NCBI RefSeq assembly: GCF_004785795.1
Contig: NZ_SRRO01000001.1
Location: 3,534,001 to 3,598,000 of the forward strand
Source of the DNA: Nocardioides eburneiflavus
GTDB taxonomy: Bacteria; Actinomycetota; Actinomycetes; Propionibacteriales; Nocardioidaceae
Length of the DNA: 64,000 bases
Direction: 5' to 3'
Positions 63,201 to 64,000 of this stretch are shown here, in pieces. Each line of letters starts with the position of its first letter. Position 1 is the stretch's first letter. The notes beneath the pieces were generated by a model. That model worked only from the letters and a program-made list of their open reading frames with translations. It did no database searches and was not told the DNA's origin. Made by a program: the position numbers and the translations under genes.

Positions 63201-63493
63201 TGCGACACGTAGGCGCCGGCCTTCTGGATCGCGCCCTGGCGGCCGTCGGCCGCGACACCGGGCAGGAGGTCGCCCTTGGCGCCCTCGGCCCGGACGAAGC
63301 CGACCTCGCCGGTCGCCGGGTGCGCGCGTACTGCCACCGCTCCCGAGGCGGCGTCGCGGATCTTGGCGATCGCCGAGCGATCTGCGTTGGGTGCGGGTGC
63401 CGCGGAGGCTCCGAGCACCGGTGGGGCCGCCAGTCCGGCGGCGATGAGAGCGAGGCCCAGGGTGATGCCCTGCCCCCGATTGACATGCTTCAC
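60245..63493 (-). CDS. secreted M4 (thermolysin-type) metallopeptidase with inserted PA domain
   Basis: GTG 63493 has an AGAGG site and gives 1,082 residues with a signal peptide (ITLGLALIAAGLAAPPVL, cut near GASAA). An FTP/PepSY propeptide follows (SYKGVPVFAGELKAHVD). The catalytic part has HEWGHAYTE (about 371) and NEAYSDIWGE (about 394). A PA domain (VDRGTCTFAVKAANAEAAGA) follows before the active-site His region HSNSGVVNRTF (about 634). A C-terminal MAM/jelly-roll-like block and an Ig-like repeat (GRVKVRIDGKLV) end the protein. It is an extracellular broad protease. Confidence 0.93.
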   Translation of the reverse strand: MKHVNRGQGITLGLALIAAGLAAPPVLGASAAPAPNADRSAIAKIRDAASGAVAVRAHPATGEVGFVRAEGAKGDLLPGVAADGRQGAIQKAGAYVSQHGAAFGARADELRRSEVHADRAGWSITFSQSYKGVPVFAGELKAHVDRQGDLTSVNGFVAPDLSLDVTPGLSKSQAADRALTAVKAKPSGHEDGGPAGYRNGLTVRDAELTIYRTGSPRGIDGEARLAWAVEVWNKSSVRETLILDADTGKALNRWSMMAHALDRELYEAYVDDNGTPDDPDDDFVGGLDEPVYTEGDAFPGTLNEDQQNEVLGTSESYWMFRNTFGYNSWDGNGGKMRVVNNDPRISCPNANWNGYSTNYCNGVTGDDTVAHEWGHAYTESTSGLIYQWQAGAMNEAYSDIWGETVDMLNDRQNEGGETPADTVYRTPGLCSDYTRSGITMEITSPAGAAGDCTAAPASFGPVFGQTPVTASVVVGDDPATGTAPDGTPDTSPTNGCQPFTNGGEIDGSWVYVDRGTCTFAVKAANAEAAGAEGIVVGDSVSGRAPISMSGSAEIYGVMVTLEDGARFKAADPTPVGIEIAAVPAETDESYRWLSGESDPAFGGAIRDMWSPTCYGDPGKVSDEEYHCTEDDAGGVHSNSGVVNRTFALLVDGMDGQGTGIGLDKAAWLFWHTQINYLTPTSYFPDLADGLEASCAALTGVSFEQVTLGDPQDPDGSDGGVTEPELVEGGMTADDCAMLEDVIAETELRTDPAAQCAWEPLLEQGAPSLSCGPGTTTTTVFSEDFEDGLTGWTQDEELGFPQATGIAWEASTDAPERAGGVAYGPDPVIGTCSGGAGDITSRNGLITPSITVPTGSISPRMSFDHYVATEATWDGGNVKASVNGGAFTLVPEGAYLFNAPGGELDAGAGPMGGEPAWTGTDGGQLDGSWGTTVIDLAKVASPGASVKFRFDMGRDGCNGVDGWYVDNVKVQVCQAGTPPTTPPTPGSVDSETKAKVKPAKPRFKQDFKVIVKVTADGVTPTGRVKVRIDGKLVRTKRLDDGRIVLKVTKNLTVGKHRLVARYLGSDTVEASRDKVRFRVVRRS

Positions 63494-63712
63494 GAAATTA
63501 CCTCTCGCTCCGCACTCAGGTCCGTCCCGAGTGGACTGGGTCACCTTAAGGACGGATTCCGTGTCGAAGGAAGGCTCTCCGGACAACTTGTCGCGCGCGA
63601 CCCGAACCCGCGCGAGGTTTTGTGCCCGTTGGGGTGAGGTGGGCACCGGCGGGCCACGACACGCACTCGTGTGGTCCCTGTGACTGGTGTGACGTGGCCG
63701 TAGGGTCGGACC

Positions 63713-64000
63713 ATGGCGACCCGTACGTCTTCCCCGCCGGGTTCGCGGAGCTCGAGCACGTCTGGAACCAAGCGCACCACCAAGGGTTCGAGCACCCGAT
63801 CACGGAGTACCAGCACCAAGCGTCCGGCCCCGCGCTCCTCAGCGAAGGGCAGGGGCCGGTCCAGCGCTGCCTCGCGCCGCCCCGCTCCGCGTGCGGTGCG
63901 CAACGGCCCCGGCCCGGTCTCGCGCACCTTCGGTGCGCTCGGCCGCGCGCTGGCAGCGGTCTGGCTCGGCATCGCCCACGCGGTCGGGGCGGTCGCCCGC
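63713..64000 (+). CDS. ftsK: FtsK/SpoIIIE DNA translocase, N-terminus only
   Basis: ATG 63713 opens 96 codons to the right edge, so only the N-terminus is seen. The product is a Ser/Arg/Lys-rich disordered tail (MATRTSSPPGSRSSSTSG, KRTTKGSSTRSRSTSTKR) leading to SRTFGALGRALAAVWLGIAH, the start of the first membrane helix. The same tail and helix begin FtsK in Nocardioidaceae, and ftsK follows rnj in other actinobacteria. The motor domain is outside the window. The gene is divergent from the M4 peptidase. Confidence 0.8.
   Translation, partial: MATRTSSPPGSRSSSTSGTKRTTKGSSTRSRSTSTKRPAPRSSAKGRGRSSAASRRPAPRAVRNGPGPVSRTFGALGRALAAVWLGIAHAVGAVAR

Overview
The window looks like a chromosome segment of a high-GC actinobacterium, probably a Nocardioidaceae relative (Nocardioides-like). 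This rests on the very high GC of the right two thirds, frequent GTG/TTG starts, and gene orders I recall from actinobacteria: glnA / RDD / DUF4191 / lipA / lipB, sucB / lpd / pepA, dapA / rnj / ftsK. Species assignment is inference.

Positions 1 to about 20,220 are an accessory region (integrated element or elements, left end outside the window). Its left 7 kb (1-7,000) is full of short, frame-broken genes: a phage minor capsid protein remnant, a broken sortase-like gene, a decayed Mrr-like nuclease and a pair of diverged paralogs of unknown function. Positions 7,300-14,000 hold intact cargo: two overlapping small genes that could be a regulatory pair, an ImmA/IrrE metallopeptidase with a DUF4411 PIN-like partner, a winged-helix protein behind three short tandem repeats, a 51-residue membrane peptide, and a DNA methyltransferase with its likely restriction endonuclease. 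At 14,815-16,223 an intact IS256-family element with a perfect 8-bp target duplication has landed inside a noncoding stretch rich in AGTGGCC repeats. A membrane protein with a CorA-like end and an Mrr-like nuclease follow (17,381-19,984). A 19-bp att-like sequence at 20,199-20,217, with an 18/19 match at 14,736-14,754, sits at the border with the core genome.

The core part begins with glnA, preceded by a textbook double GlnR box. Next come the lipoate and 2-oxoacid dehydrogenase genes: DUF4191, lipA, an ABC transporter pair, lipB, an epimerase, a fused ABC exporter, sucB with two lipoyl domains, lpd, pepA and gcvT. LipB and LipA build the lipoyl cofactor that SucB carries and Lpd reoxidises. 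GcvT belongs to another lipoate-using system, the glycine cleavage system.

Positions 40,300-41,750 are a small low-GC islet with two genes of unknown function, followed by a DUF222/HNH gene. Then come thyA and folA (thymidylate and folate metabolism), a GntR regulator, NUDIX, nucleotidyltransferase and TfoX-like genes, dapA, rnj and an orphan soluble histidine kinase.

The final block is the cytochrome bd operon cydA-cydB-cydDC (minus strand), divergent from a blaI/M56 peptidase pair. The two share an intergenic region with overlapping BlaI-type palindromes, which suggests BlaI control of the bd oxidase. A large secreted M4 metallopeptidase with an inserted PA domain and the N-terminus of ftsK, cut by the right edge, close the window. 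I saw no rRNA, tRNA or CRISPR array.
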